DNA of 64,000 nt from Xenopus tropicalis (Eukaryota > Chordata > Amphibia > Anura > Pipidae). Below, piece after piece: positions 1 to 10,677 of the stretch. The translations under genes and the position numbers were made by a program. The first letter of the stretch is position 1. Each line of letters starts with the position of its first letter. Location: positions 43,463,142 to 43,527,141 of the forward strand of contig NC_030677.2 in NCBI RefSeq assembly GCF_000004195.4. The letters run 5' to 3'. The notes below the pieces were generated by a model, which saw nothing but the letters and a program-made list of their open reading frames with translations, had not been told where the DNA came from and ran no database searches.

Positions 1-1129
1 ATTAAGGTATACCATTCATACAAAATGGGAATATAACCAACAGGATTTACAGTGCATTCTTATTCTGTATATTTATATATAAACCCTTGTAATGATGGGT
101 CTATGCTTTTATTTTGTTTGCCTCTGCATATGTTATGTTTCTGAAATTTTTGTAGAAAATTACCATCATATATATATATACTTCAGACAAGTACATTGTA
201 CTACTGCCTTTCATGGTGCATCAAAAGATTACATGCATCAAAAAATGACATGGCCAATTGCATGGCTACCTTTCCTATAAAAGGGCAGTCTGCATTAAAA
301 TTAAAATTTAGAAGCAGATATATTCATTGTCAAATGAATACTTTCACAACAAAATTCGAATTATGCCATTAGTTTTTTTTGAATTATGCCATTAGTTTTT
401 CCAAACTATTTCACTATTCAAAAAACTCAAAAAAATAATATATAGGTTGAAGGCTGAACATAAACCTTCCATTGACTTGTATAGAAGTTCACCATGTTTT
501 TGTTTTTTCAAATCACAGAAAACCTGTAGTTTTCAATTTCAATAAATCTGCCCCAAAGTATAATGTAGAGAGCAGTATTCAAAGTCACTTTGCAGGTAGA
601 CTTCATTTTTCATGGTTTTCAAATTATTTGTTCAGCAATACCTCCCACCTGGTTGTTGGGTTCAGTGACTCCAATAACTAAATAGCATTTTCAATTGTGG
701 GTTGGCAAAAACTGTACAAAGTAAATAATGAAGACAAACTGCCAAATTGTTTAGGCTTGGTGTGTATAACATTGTGAAAGATAAAAATGAACCTTGCGTG
801 TTAAATTAACTTTTATACTTATGTTTACTGGCATATTCACTTAATTGAAGCAGGCTTATTTTTTAATACACTGTAAATTATTTTGTTTTAATTAGTAATA
901 TACCTCAGGGAGATTTGTGTTAAGTTTCTATTGTAAAAATTTGGAACAGAAATATATTGCAAAATTTGGAGTGTTGAATGTGCGGCCAACAAGTGGCATG
1001 AACTGCTCTGCTACTCGTGCCCAAAATGCATTGTTTTGTTTTTCTAAGCTGGAACATTACATTCCATTTGTTATACACTTACAAGAAAAAATAATGTATT
1101 CAGACTTTGGCAAGCTGTTGAAAAGTTGC
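1..1129. other. unassigned AT-rich non-coding DNA
   Basis: No gene, RNA gene or complete transposon was recognised here. The sequence is AT-rich with short A/T runs and a brief TA repeat near 168-181. A short tandem repeat of an 'aattatgccattagttttt' phrase lies at about 358-402. Open frames are short and lack recognisable protein motifs. Confidence 0.5.
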
Positions 1130-1332
1130 TGAAAAATTCACAAGACAGCAAAACATTTGCAAAATGCGTTTGTTTCAGCTACCACCTGACTTTTTTACGT
1201 TCACGACAATTTTTACGCACGCCCGGCTGTTTTTTCCTTGTGAAACTCAAGTCAATTTTTTTGTCGCAGTTTCACAAAAAAATAAGCTGATGAAATGTAG
1301 AATTTCGTCACAAATATTCACCCATCACTAAT
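1130..1332. repeat. one-ended hAT-like MITE fragment
   Basis: The segment ends in 'cacccatcacta', the same terminus as the complete 8-bp-TSD element at 48134-48316. It contains CpG-bearing runs such as 'ttacgttcacgac' and 'tttgtcgcagtttcac' that contrast with the CpG-poor flanks. The matching left terminus is not visible, so this is probably a truncated or decayed copy. The left boundary is approximate. Confidence 0.4.
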
Positions 1333-2939
1333 TGTGATCTCTGCAGCTTGTGATCTGTGGGACTGTGAGTATGGTGCTATTTGGCTGATATAGCTGTGAA
1401 ATCATCAGTCTAGTTATAATGCTCTAATAGGAAAATGTAATACAAATCATTAACAAAAAAAATCTGTGCATTGAAAAAAACTTTCCATTGTGCAAATAAA
1501 GTTTCCTTTGAGTGTATTTCAAATTAAAATGATTTAAGAACTCATCTTGCAACTGAGAACATTGCTGTGGATTCTGTTCTTACAAAATATAAGAAGGTCT
1601 TTAAAAATGAGCTAGACACAATTCATGTTAGCAGTGCAATGTCAAGTCAACAATACTAACAATACTTGGGCCTATATTAATTTCCCCCATACATTAGCTA
1701 TTGCTTAGATTTAGATTTTAGATAAGATATTAATATTTGTAGGCAGACTAGGATTTGTGGTCACATAGGCCTGGGCCCAGGGAGCAAAGTTACTAGGGAT
1801 GGCAGCAGCACTGCTGTGCTAAGGAGTCAGATCCCTGTGCAGGAGCTCTCAGAGCTCACACATCTCCTTCTTCACTAGTGGCAAATTCTTTTGCAGGAGG
1901 ATTTGGGTAAGTTCAGGGGAGTCAGCAGGGAACCTTGGTCTATGGGTTTCCAGTAGATAAATCCATCTTCACAAAACCTCAGACACTTTGGTTATCTGTA
2001 AAAGTATAGCGGTTATATAGCATATAGTACCTTATAAATGTCAAAAATTCAGAAATAAAGCAATATTCATTACTCAGTCGGTCACTGAAGTCTCATTAAT
2101 GTTTTTGGCAACATTCTCCCTTTTTGAAATATTTCCTCACAGTGTTAGAATTTCTTTACCATGTCAACATTTACTGGCAGTGCTCCAAAAATGTTATGCA
2201 CCAATGTAGATGTCGGCAACCATCATGATTTATTCTATTAGTTAATTTCAACTGGGCAAAGTGTGTTCACAGATCTAAAAATACTGGCCTGGGAAGTCTA
2301 TAGTTCATTAGCAGTAAATTCACATTACTTCTAGATTTATACATATATAACTTACAGACAGTGATCTACACTGTAAACTTTAGCAATGCCACTCCAATCC
2401 CAATCCTCCACTCCGCCTTCTAATTATAGAACATTCTAATGATACACAGAACGCACAGCTATTGCCTCTCTCCATTACATTTCTATAAAACATCTCAGGG
2501 ACCTCATTGTACCTATAGTCTACTCATCATAGTAGGCTTATACAACTTCAGATCGCTTCACACTACAATTCTAAATGATAAAACAGTTTGCCCTCTGCTC
2601 ACAAATCTTGCGATATTTGCAATCCTAAAGACTAAATTATATGATACTTCACTAATATCTCAAAGGCATTATTTCTCACCCTACAGTCTCTTCATACAGA
2701 ACTAATTAGTGAGCTAAATTTTTCAGCATGTAAGTGATTTACTGTGAAATTCCATATATCAGTCGATATTTTCACAAAACCAACACATAAGTTGCTTTAG
2801 ACTTCAATTTATTTTACACTAAAAAAATTGCCATGAAAAAAGTTGGCATAACTACTAACAATTTATAGACCTCCCAATCTTTTCTGTTCTATATTACCCA
2901 AATATAAGAGCCTATAAGAGCATTGCAGCAACTTATATA
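1333..2939. other. unassigned non-coding DNA with a small hAT-like fragment
   Basis: Mostly AT-rich sequence without a recognised gene. Around 1745-1800 the words 'ggatttgtgg' and 'aggcctgggccca' resemble the left part of the hAT-like element at 29434-29694, so a decayed fragment of that family is likely. Nothing else was recognised. Confidence 0.4.
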
Positions 2940-2947
2940 CCCTATAT

Positions 2948-4255
2948 CAGTGCTGTCCAACTGGCGGCCCGCGGGCCGCATGCGGCCCGCGACCCCCCTC
3001 TGTGTGGCCCCCCACCTGTCTGGCTGCTTTGATGGCTTACTCTTGTGTAAGCTTTAAATGGTATCAGTACTGTGATTAACTGGCCCCCTGCATGGTTCTC
3101 ACCTCAGATTCAGGCTGTAATCCCCCTGTATTGTTTAAAAATGTAATCCCCTGTGTTGTTCACACCTTTTAATCTCTGCATTGTTCACCCCCTGCAGTGT
3201 TCACACCTCAGGCTCAGGCTGTAATCACTCCCATTGTTCCCCTGTTCACACCTCAGGAGCAGTAGAAACCCACAAATAATCCCTGCACACTACAAAAAGA
3301 ACATATACTGAGGTGGTACTGCAATTAAAAAGTTTTTTAATATATAGTTATTGTGCAGACTGTAGGAGCAGTGCCAGCATTGTGTCACTGTATGCTGCCT
3401 GTGTGTGCCATACACACAGGCATCATAGGGCAAGCAGAGTATGGCACACACAGGCAGGGTAGGGAAGGCAGAGTATGGCACACACAGGCAGAGTATGGCA
3501 CAAACCAACCAAGAATGGCAAACACAGTGAAAGTATAGCCCACGCAGGCAAGGTAGGGAAGGCAGAGTATGGCACACACAGGCAGGGTAGGGAAGGCAGA
3601 GTATGGCACACACAGGCAGGGTAAGGAAGGCAGAGTATGGCACACACAGGCAGGGTAGGGAAGGCAGAGTATGGCACACACAGGCCAAGTATGGCACAAA
3701 CCAGCCAAGTATGGCACACAGGCAGGGTAGGGAAGGCAGAGTATGGCACACACAGGCAGGGTAGGGAAGGCAGAGTATGGCACACACAGGCAGGGTAGGG
3801 CAGGCAGAGTATGGCACACACAGGCAGGGTAGGGCAGGCAGAGTATGGCACACACAGGCCAAGTATGGCACAAACCAGCCAAGTATGGCACACAGGCAGG
3901 GTAGGGAAGGCAGAGTATGGCACACACAGGCAGGGTAGGGAAGGCAGAGTATGGCACACACAGGCCAAGTATGGCACAAACCAGCCAAGTATGGCACACA
4001 GGCAGGGTAGGGAAGGCAGAGTATGGCACACACAGGCAGGGTAGGGAAGGCAGAGTATGGCACACACAGGTATGGCAGGTTTTTGCTGTACTACAACCAT
4101 TAATATGGGTATGGTCATGTGATAACATGGGTGTGGTTTCAAGTGGGTGCGGTTTCAAAAAGGGGAGTGGTCAAAACTGGCTTCCATTATCGGCCCTCCA
4201 CCACGTAGGTCGGAAAAATTCCGGCCCTCGGTACAACAGAAGTTGGACAGCACTG
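2948..4255. mobile_element. hAT-type non-autonomous transposon carrying a minisatellite
   Basis: The element begins 'cagtgctgtccaact' and ends 'agttggacagcactg', a perfect 15-bp terminal inverted repeat. It is flanked by a perfect 8-bp direct repeat 'ccctatat' (2940-2947 and 4256-4263). An 8-bp duplication with CAG-type ends is typical of the hAT superfamily. A GC-rich palindromic stretch of GGCCCGC words lies just inside the left end, as in several Charlie-like vertebrate elements. About 1.3 kb long with no transposase frame, so it would have depended on an enzyme supplied elsewhere. Roughly half of it is a tandem repeat (3420-4075). The perfect TSD suggests a fairly recent insertion. Confidence 0.85.
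3420..4075. repeat. minisatellite, about 34-bp unit with higher-order variants
   Basis: Tandem copies of a unit built from 'agagtatggcacacacaggc' followed by 'agggtagggaaggc' (34 bp). Shorter variants of about 20 and 31 bp, marked by 'aagtatggcacaaaccagcc', recur as a block at about 3685-3720, 3858-3895 and 3963-4000, so the array has a higher-order pattern. It lies wholly inside the hAT-type element at 2948-4255. Because the unit lacks stops in several frames it gives long Cys/Pro/Leu-rich frames on the minus strand. These are not genes. Confidence 0.9.
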
Positions 4256-4429
4256 CCCTATATGCCTGAAAAATTTACAGTTATCTCATTATAACAGCAA
4301 ATGCTATTTACCAGCATGGTGATGTCATCCCAGAGTGCCTTGTTACAAATAAACAATAAAAGTGGAAGCAAAAATACTGCCTCCATGCAGTTACCTTTTA
4401 GCAGACCTAAAGCTACTGAACTACATTCA

Positions 4430-4430
<1 letters not shown>

Positions 4431-4460
<30 letters not shown>

Positions 4461-4650
4461 AATTAAAGCAACACAAATTTATGAAGCCCCAGCATATTCT
4501 ACTGTGCTGTACAATTGAAGAGTATATGCACTAAACATAATGATTACATTCAATTATTGACTGATACAATAGGGGAGCCCTGCTCAGTAGAACTTGCAAT
4601 CTCAAAGGAGGTATGAACACAGGGTATAGGAAGGGGCAAGATCAGGAGTC
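4431..4650. repeat. dispersed repeat with (ATT)n head, copy 1
   Basis: An (ATT)n run (4431-4460) is followed by 'ctgtgctgtacaattgaag' and, further on, 'gaacttgcaatctcaaagg'. The same order (ATT run, 'gtgctgtacaa'-like word, 'agcttacaatct'-like word) recurs at 48779-48960, 49990-50130 and 56150-56335. This is a family of dispersed repeats, possibly a SINE or LINE tail. The exact family is not identified. Confidence 0.5.
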
Positions 4651-5179
4651 AGCAAAAAAGTGACAGATAAGGTAATGAGCATTGCACTTAGCAGGTGGCA
4701 TATAGAGTATACAGAAGGAATGCTATGCTACAAGAGGACAAGCTTCTCTAAAGAATTGTGTTTTTTTAAGAGATAGCAGAATGTGGAAGGACTGGATGAA
4801 ACAGAAATAACACTAGACTAATATACCAAAAATGACTGTGGTTTGGACTCAAAATGGGACCTGCATCAGAAGACATTTATGCTATCTTAATCTTGCTTAA
4901 ATCTCTATTAATCTAGAATAAAATAATTCATGAATAATAAAGTCTTGCTTTAAATGGCAATAGGATGTCAGCAGTGTTGTCATTTTGCCGCCAGTCAGCT
5001 ACTGCAATTCTGAAGCCATTGCATTGGGCCCCAAACCATACCCCCTTCTGTCTAGTCCATTATTTTTGTGCTTTACTGTACAAATTCTGGTTTAAAAATG
5101 TAAAAATGTATTGGAAAGCAAAAAAAGGAAAGGAATAGGGAAGTAAGATAAACCCTTTTCACTATGTGGACAATAAGCC
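4651..5179. other. unassigned non-coding DNA
   Basis: No gene, RNA or transposon terminus recognised between the (ATT)n repeat and the U2-like pseudogene. Confidence 0.4.
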
Positions 5180-5358
5180 TTATGGCACCCTGGGAGTGCA
5201 AGGCCCGGACACAAACAATTGCTCATTAGCATCCAGCCCTTTGGCCAGAGGACCAAGTGCCTCTCTGTCTATACATAGGTGGTTTTCCTTCGTACATGGC
5301 CCACCCATTTCAAGAATAGATACTACACTTGATCTTAGCCAAAGGACCGAGTAGCAAT
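5180..5358 (-). pseudogene. U2 snRNA-like pseudogene
   Basis: Read on the minus strand from 5358, the first ~43 bases closely follow the conserved 5' end of vertebrate U2 snRNA, including 'cctttggctaagatcaagtg' and 'tagtatct'. This covers the 5' stem-loop and the start of the region around the branch-point recognition sequence. Further on the match is poor. The branch-site pairing segment and a clear Sm site cannot be recognised. A weak resemblance returns near the 3' end ('ccttgcactcccagg'). The total length, about 180 bases, is close to the usual ~188. It is best read as a diverged or chimeric pseudocopy and unlikely to be functional. I did not find a snRNA promoter element. Confidence 0.75.
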
Positions 5359-5979
5359 AGATACCAGTGTTACAAGGAATAAGTGTCACCTACTGAGTTA
5401 CCAATCAGAACAGAATCAGTACAGAAACCAATACTGGTCCATTTATGTCCATTCTGCTAATCAAATAACATGCAGGGAGAAATTCTTTCAATGGCCTTTT
5501 GCACTCTTTATGTAACCGATCTGGTTAATTCTTGTTTCTGGCCATTTTTTACTATTTTCTTTACTATCCATAATACTGGGGTCAGCAGTAAAGGTTGGTC
5601 CTAGAGGAATGAGTAGCAGAGTCCAGGACTGGGGGTCATATTCTAACACAGTGCAGTGTTGCTGGGCTTGTGCCTTTGGCAATTGCACCTAACGTGCCAG
5701 AACAAATGCAATTGAGGGCGTGTCTTTCCACGAAACGTCTGTAAATTGGGAAATTTTTCAGAATCAGGTTTGTGTCACTTAGGGTGTGGTATTAAAAGGG
5801 GATTAGAATGTGTTAGAATGTGATAGTCTTTTGCACCTAATGATGCAACTCTGGAATTACCACCATATTCGGGGTGGCAGTAGCTTTTTTTAAGAACATG
5901 TCAACTTAAAATATACTTGTTACTTCATATGGCCCGGTACATTGGAATTTTTGAGTGTTGACTTATTTTGCTGAGCTGG

Positions 5980-5983
<4 letters not shown>
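5359..5983. other. unassigned non-coding DNA
   Basis: No gene recognised. A motif 'cacgaaacgtc' at about 5731-5741 is preceded by a short possible stem, and it weakly resembles the GAAAC motifs at 17044-17073 and 41147-41180. That is too little to call an element. Confidence 0.35.

Positions 5984-6030
<47 letters not shown>
5984..6030. repeat. (TA)n microsatellite
   Basis: About 47 bases of uninterrupted alternating TA, directly abutting the long inverted repeat at 6029-6209. Confidence 0.95.
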
Positions 6031-6031
<1 letters not shown>

Positions 6032-6209
6032 TACAAAAAAGACCAGCATCACAGTGATGTCATGTGAAAAAACAAAACATGTATTTAAAACAGCATGAAT
6101 AGCCTATTCCCAGATGTCAGGATTAGTTTTTCAGGCAATTCATGCTGTTTTAAATACACGTTTTGTTTTTTCACATGACGTCTCTGTGATGCCGGTCTTT
6201 TTTACAGTA
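6029..6209. repeat. 72-bp-arm inverted repeat (foldback element)
   Basis: The left arm (6029-6100) and right arm (6138-6209) are near-perfect reverse complements with only a few mismatches. They share words such as 'gtatttaaaacagcatgaat' and 'tcacatgacgt'. The spacer is 37 bases. It looks like a palindromic MITE inserted next to a TA tract, but no clear target duplication separates it from the TA run. A 28-base piece of the spacer occurs again inverted at 6341-6368. Confidence 0.8.
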
Positions 6210-6265
6210 TTAGTACCTTTTACCGGGCACCTGAGGTAGGATATGTAGCAGAGTGCTATCCTTTG

Positions 6266-6291
6266 TATATATATATATATATATATATATA
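6266..6291. repeat. (TA)n microsatellite
   Basis: Short alternating TA tract between the foldback and the inverted copy of its spacer. Confidence 0.9.
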
Positions 6292-6340
6292 AATACAGTA
6301 TATATGCGTGTGTGTAACCTGGAGTTCAGCATATACTGCA

Positions 6341-6368
6341 CTGAAAAACTAATCCTGACATCTGGGAA
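6341..6368. repeat. inverted copy of the foldback spacer
   Basis: These 28 bases are an exact reverse complement of 6107-6134, the spacer of the upstream foldback. This suggests that the foldback and this segment derive from one larger, rearranged repeat. Confidence 0.85.
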
Positions 6369-7104
6369 TTGACTTCCCCTCCGTAAAAGGGGAAAATACT
6401 TTGTGAATGAGTAATGTCTTTGATAGAAGTTAAATATATCTGAAGCTGGCACAGCAGCAAAGGGAACATTTCTGTCTCCCAAAACCCTTTCACTTAAGCT
6501 GATCATTCTAACTGCACATTTTTCAGCCCTAAAGCCTTACAGCAATCTAGCATCTGAAATCCAAAGTGGGCTTAAACAGCAGACACGGTTTACCTCAGAA
6601 ACCCAAGAGAATTGATATGTCCTTTAGATTTTTATCAATATTGAATTTTCTAATTTTCCAAAACAGATTGCACATTCTTCACTTATACACAGTCTATTAT
6701 TACGTTTTGGCACACAGTGCTGTATTTATGATTCTCACTACTTTTTTTTGTTGTACCATCTATTTTCAGCAAGTTTTCTTGCAAGCAATTTATGCCCGTA
6801 CTTGTATTTTTCTATGTGTGGTAGTGCAGATGACTGAAAGGAGATTAATGGACTCTTTTTAGCAATATACTGTGTTCGGTTATGTGGTTTTTACTAAATC
6901 TTAAAATGGAAGGTGTCGTTTCTACAGACCTCGCTTATGCATACATTAACTGAGAACAATGAATAATGTGGCTACTAACACAAGAAATCATTAAACCAAA
7001 CATCTGCACAAGGCTGCAGATTTTGCTTTATTTTACAGTTTGCTTTATTTTGGCGGCACTGCAGCCCAGAAGACAAAAATCTTCCCATTTTCAAGATAGT
7101 GCCC
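6369..7104. other. unassigned non-coding DNA
   Basis: No transposon end or gene recognised. Short open frames here contain poly-hydrophobic stretches with no recognisable family motif. Confidence 0.4.
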
Positions 7105-7669
7105 TTAAAGGAATACTGTCACGGAAAACACAATTTCAAAACACATCAGTTTTCAAAAACACAAACAGATTTTATATATATTTAATTTTGAAATTTCACA
7201 TGGGGCTAGCCATATTATTCATTTCCCAGGGTGCTAAAGCCATGTGACCTGTGCTCTGATAAACTTCAGTCACACTTTACTGCTGTGCTGCAAGTTGGAG
7301 TGATTTTATCCTCTTCCAGCAGCCAATCAGCAGAACAATGGGAAGGCAGCAAGATAGCAGCTCCCAGTAGGTATCAGAATAGCACTCAATAGTAAGAAAT
7401 CCAAGTCCGGCTTGGGACTCCTCCAGTTACATGGCAGTAGGAGAAACAATAGGTTACCTAAAAGCAGTTCTAATGTGTAGCGCTGGCTCCTTCTGAAAGC
7501 TCAGGCACAATGCAGATGTTCTGCCTAAACACCAATATTACATCTAAAAAAATACATTTGTTGGGTTAAGAATACAATTTTAAATAGTAGAGTGAATTGT
7601 TTTTTTATGTAAACAGTGTAATTCAGAAATAAAAGGTATACCATAAAAATTATGACAGTATCCCTTTAA
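7105..7669. mobile_element. T2/Kolobok-like MITE
   Basis: Starts with TTAAAGG followed by 'aatactgtca' and ends with 'tgacagtatccctttaa', giving a terminal inverted repeat with TTAA at both edges. TTAA target sites and TTAAAGG ends are the hallmark of the T2 MITE group described in Xenopus and linked to Kolobok transposases. 565 bp, no coding frame. Confidence 0.75.
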
Positions 7670-8457
7670 TAATTATTGAGATTTGTGGTCATCGCTGGAG
7701 TCCCCATTAGTAAAGTCATATTCTTATAGCAGCATGTATAATTTCTGTGACCTTTAGCCTGGTCTGATATTAGTTTCTGTGTTACTGTGTCAAAAAAACA
7801 AAACCCCCATGGGCATATAAGCACTCAGGGGTCACAAAAACTGTATTCAAAGTTACATTAAAACATCTCCAAAGTTCCTATGCGTTGCATGCCCTTGGGG
7901 CACTGAGTCATGGGCTAAATGTGAGTCAAAGGAAGTAAATATTCATTTACTGTGTCAACATTTAAAGCCAAGGGCAATGTAATTATCACATTCCACAGGC
8001 ATCAGTCCAGAGAGGAGAAGCATTGTCAGAGATGCCACTATTATGATACAAAAATGCCATGTTTATATTGGCACATACAGTCAGTCTATAGTCTATCACA
8101 GTACTGTCCAACTTTTACAGTGAGTTTCCCATAGAGATATATCATCACATTTGTTTCTTCATTTCTATGTAACAGTGCTGGGTTTGACCTTCCTGCCAGC
8201 AGGATGCACATATTTGAAGAATTGTTTCTATTACATCTTGCACATAGACTTTTGGAATTGAATTTGTTCATAACATTCTTCACAGACTAAATATCATCTC
8301 TGAATAGTTGGAGTTGCAAAGCAAAAAGATGAAGGTAGTGTTTTAAACAGCAGCATAGTTATTCCCACTTCTCCACACAGGTCCTTTTCTGTTATTGTTC
8401 CCTCCCAATGGTTAACTCTGGACAGTGCAAGTATCAATAGTTCCGCAGAAGCAGTAG
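7670..8457. other. unassigned non-coding DNA
   Basis: No gene or transposon terminus recognised. Confidence 0.4.
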
Positions 8458-8534
8458 TTAAACAGGGTGAAAATGAAACTGGGTAAAAAGATAGGCTGTG
8501 CACTACTGCCTGCTTCCAGCTCTCTAACCTCTTA

Positions 8535-8801
8535 TGGCTCTGGCACACGGAGAGATTAGTCGCCCGCAACAAATCTCCCTGTTAGCGGGCGACTAATCTC
8601 CCCGAAATGACATCCCACCGGCAAAAATGTAAATCGCAACTTCCGCGATTTCAAGGCAATCTCAAGGCAACTTCCACGATTTCACTGAAATCGCGCCACC
8701 GCGTATGCCATCCCACTGGCGATTTACATTTCGGGGAGATTAGTCACCCGCGAACAGGGAGATTTGTCGTGGGCGACTAATCTCCCCGTGTGCCAGAGCC
8801 C
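8535..8801. mobile_element. PIF/Harbinger-like MITE, copy A
   Basis: A palindromic element with ends 'ggctctggcacacgg' and 'ccgtgtgccagagccc'. It is flanked by TTA on both sides (8532-8534, 8802-8804), a 3-bp TWA duplication typical of PIF/Harbinger. The interior is GC-rich with repeated 'gggcgactaatctcc' words. It is inserted in the T2-like MITE at 8458-9340. Confidence 0.75.
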
Positions 8802-8963
8802 TTAGTTAGCCAGTGACTTTTGGGGGGGCACACAGAACATAATTGTTTACAGTAATTGTTTGCTTTTGACCCTGAGCACACAGGTCAGATTTAAAAGCAA
8901 ACAGTTATGTCCCATATGGCCCCCCCTTAAGTCACTGATTAGTTACTGACTGGTAACGGGTTA

Positions 8964-9176
8964 GGGCTGTAACACATGGAGAGATTAGTTGCACTGCGAC
9001 AAATTTCCCTTGTTGCAAAAGACTAATCTCCCTTCAATGCCATCCCAAGTCGGCGGTTTCCTCTCAAGGCGACTTTGGCAAATCGCACTGCCACGTATGC
9101 CATCCCACCGGCGATTTACATTCTAGCCAGTGGGATGGCATTGCAGGGCGGCTAATCTCCCCGCGTGTCACAGCCC
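8964..9176. mobile_element. PIF/Harbinger-like MITE, copy B
   Basis: Ends 'gggctgtaacaca' and 'tgtcacagccc' are imperfect inverted repeats flanked by TTA at 8961-8963 and 9177-9179. The interior words 'ccatcccaccggcgatttac' and 'ctaatctcc' match copies A, C and E, so it belongs to the same or a sister family. It is the second insertion into the T2-like MITE at 8458-9340. Confidence 0.75.
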
Positions 9177-9347
9177 TTAGAGACGTGAAAGGAGGAAGTA
9201 GTGTTCTGCTTATTATGTTAGACATCCACTCACTCCAGCCATTATTGATAACATTGTTGCCTAACTAACTACATCAAGTTTTATTTTACACAGCTTATCT
9301 ATTTATCCAGTTTCATTTTTACACTGAACTGTTCCTTTAATGCCTAA

Positions 9348-9684
9348 GGGCTCTGGCACACGGGGAGATTAGTCGCCCGTGACAAATCTCCCTGTTCGTG
9401 GGCGACTAATCTCCCCGAGTTGCCATCACCTGCCATCCCACCGGCGAAAGTGTAAGTCACTGGTGGGATGGCACACATGGCGGCGCGATTTCGGCAAATC
9501 GACGAAAAAGCCTCGCGAGGCAACTTCGGCGATTTGCCGAAATCGCGCCGCCGCATGTGCCATCCCACCGGCGACTTACATTTTTCTTCGGTGGGATGGC
9601 AGGTGATGGCAACTCGGGGAGATTGGTCGCTCGCAAACAGGGAGTTTTGTCATGGGCGACTAATCTCCCCGTGTGCCAGAGCCC
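9348..9684. mobile_element. PIF/Harbinger-like MITE, copy C
   Basis: The strongest palindrome of the family. Termini 'gggctctggcacacgggg' and 'ccccgtgtgccagagccc' are perfect inverted repeats, and much of the 337-bp interior is also self-complementary. It sits only 7 bp downstream of the T2-like MITE. The flanks are CTAA and TTAA, so the target duplication is imperfect. Overlapping short frames on both strands follow from the palindrome and are not genes. Confidence 0.75.
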
Positions 9685-10677
9685 TTAAGTGTGTAATGGG
9701 TAAAGAGGCAGTTGGTTTATTGATTAAACATTTCATACAACTTCAGTGTTAATGAATATCAATGCACAGTATGAGCTTCACTATGCCAACTCTTATGGCG
9801 ATCTAGATAAAACCAGAAAGGTGTGGAAACATTTATTGCCACTACTTTTTATTGATCTGAGAATATAAAGTTCTTGTGAGGGTTTCTGGATGTATATGAT
9901 ATTTCTACACATTCCTGTTTAACACCATGTCAGGGAAGATGCATTATTCTCTTTTTTTTCTCAAAGAAGGCACATTATTTTTTTCCCATCTACATTATCT
10001 TTTTTTATTGCTGTTTCTTTTCTTTTTTTTTTGTTTAAATTTATATTTACTTGCTGATACTTTGTATAGTAAACCAATTAAATTTAAATTAAACATGGGG
10101 CCGGGTGAAAGTATGGCATATGGGTGTGGCAATAAAAATGTGCTGTGTAAGGCTAAGAGGTCCGGCCTGGACTATAAATTGAATCTATGCTCACCCACTG
10201 ACCGTAGGGGTCAGTTATATGAATTATCATATAGTTATATGAATTATCAAGCTGATTCATGATGAACTGAAGCAGTAGTCAGACAGAAAGGCATATTCAA
10301 TAAAAATGCCAGAGGTCGGGGTAGGCTGGAAGTGGAGAGGAAAATCCAATCACAGGGAAAAGCTCAAAACTGTTATATATGATCCTGATGATTGCCTCCA
10401 GTGAACCTTAGCGGGGTTAAAGGGGGATACAATGGAGATAGTAGATGTATTGGAAGCTCACCAAAGTTATGTATTCAGTGGTGTATACAAAGCCAACTGT
10501 GGTTTAGAGAGTAAGTGCACTGGTCAGTTGTCTGTGATTCTAGGCTAGGTGGGTGCTGAGACACAGAACAAAATAGCAGTTAAATAAATAGGTCACAAAA
10601 TAGTGAAACACTTTTATTGAATGGGGGAGATGTACCATGAGTTATCCAGGTTCCAATAGCTAATTCTTGCACTAGAC
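9685..10677. other. unassigned non-coding DNA
   Basis: AT-rich with T-rich runs near 9950-10040. No gene or complete repeat recognised. Confidence 0.4.

Larger units (their letters stand above)
8458..9340. mobile_element. T2-like MITE interrupted by two Harbinger-like MITEs
   Basis: The left end runs from TTAA at 8458 through 'gtgaaaatgaaactgggta' and 'gataggctgtgc'. The right end carries the inverse, 'cacagcttatct' ... 'ccagtttcatttttacactg' ... 'gttcctttaa', ending in TTAA at 9340. Inside it is an internal palindrome at about 8811-8938, where 'agtgactttt' plus a G run faces a C run plus 'aagtcactg'. The element is cut twice, by MITEs at 8535-8801 and 8964-9176, each flanked by TTA. Removing them joins sequences that read as one continuous Xenopus-type MITE. 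Confidence 0.7.

Noticed and set aside
3420..4075. CRISPR-like array of regularly spaced repeats
   Set aside because: Units are contiguous tandem repeats with no unique spacers, no cas genes are present, and the DNA is vertebrate in character.
3290..4158. Long minus-strand frames rich in Cys, Pro and Leu (three overlapping, about 240-257 codons)
   Set aside because: They are open in several frames at once because the 34-bp minisatellite lacks stops. The repeat peptides have no known fold and the frames begin and end at array edges.
5720..5760. Third hammerhead-like GAAAC motif
   Set aside because: A short CAC/GTG helix before GAAACGTC is possible, but no TGA-NNA core or downstream AATAAA is aligned as in the other two. 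Too weak to call.
9344..9752. Overlapping frames on both strands with Arg/Cys-rich peptides
   Set aside because: They lie in a near-palindromic MITE, so each strand mirrors the other. Not protein-coding.
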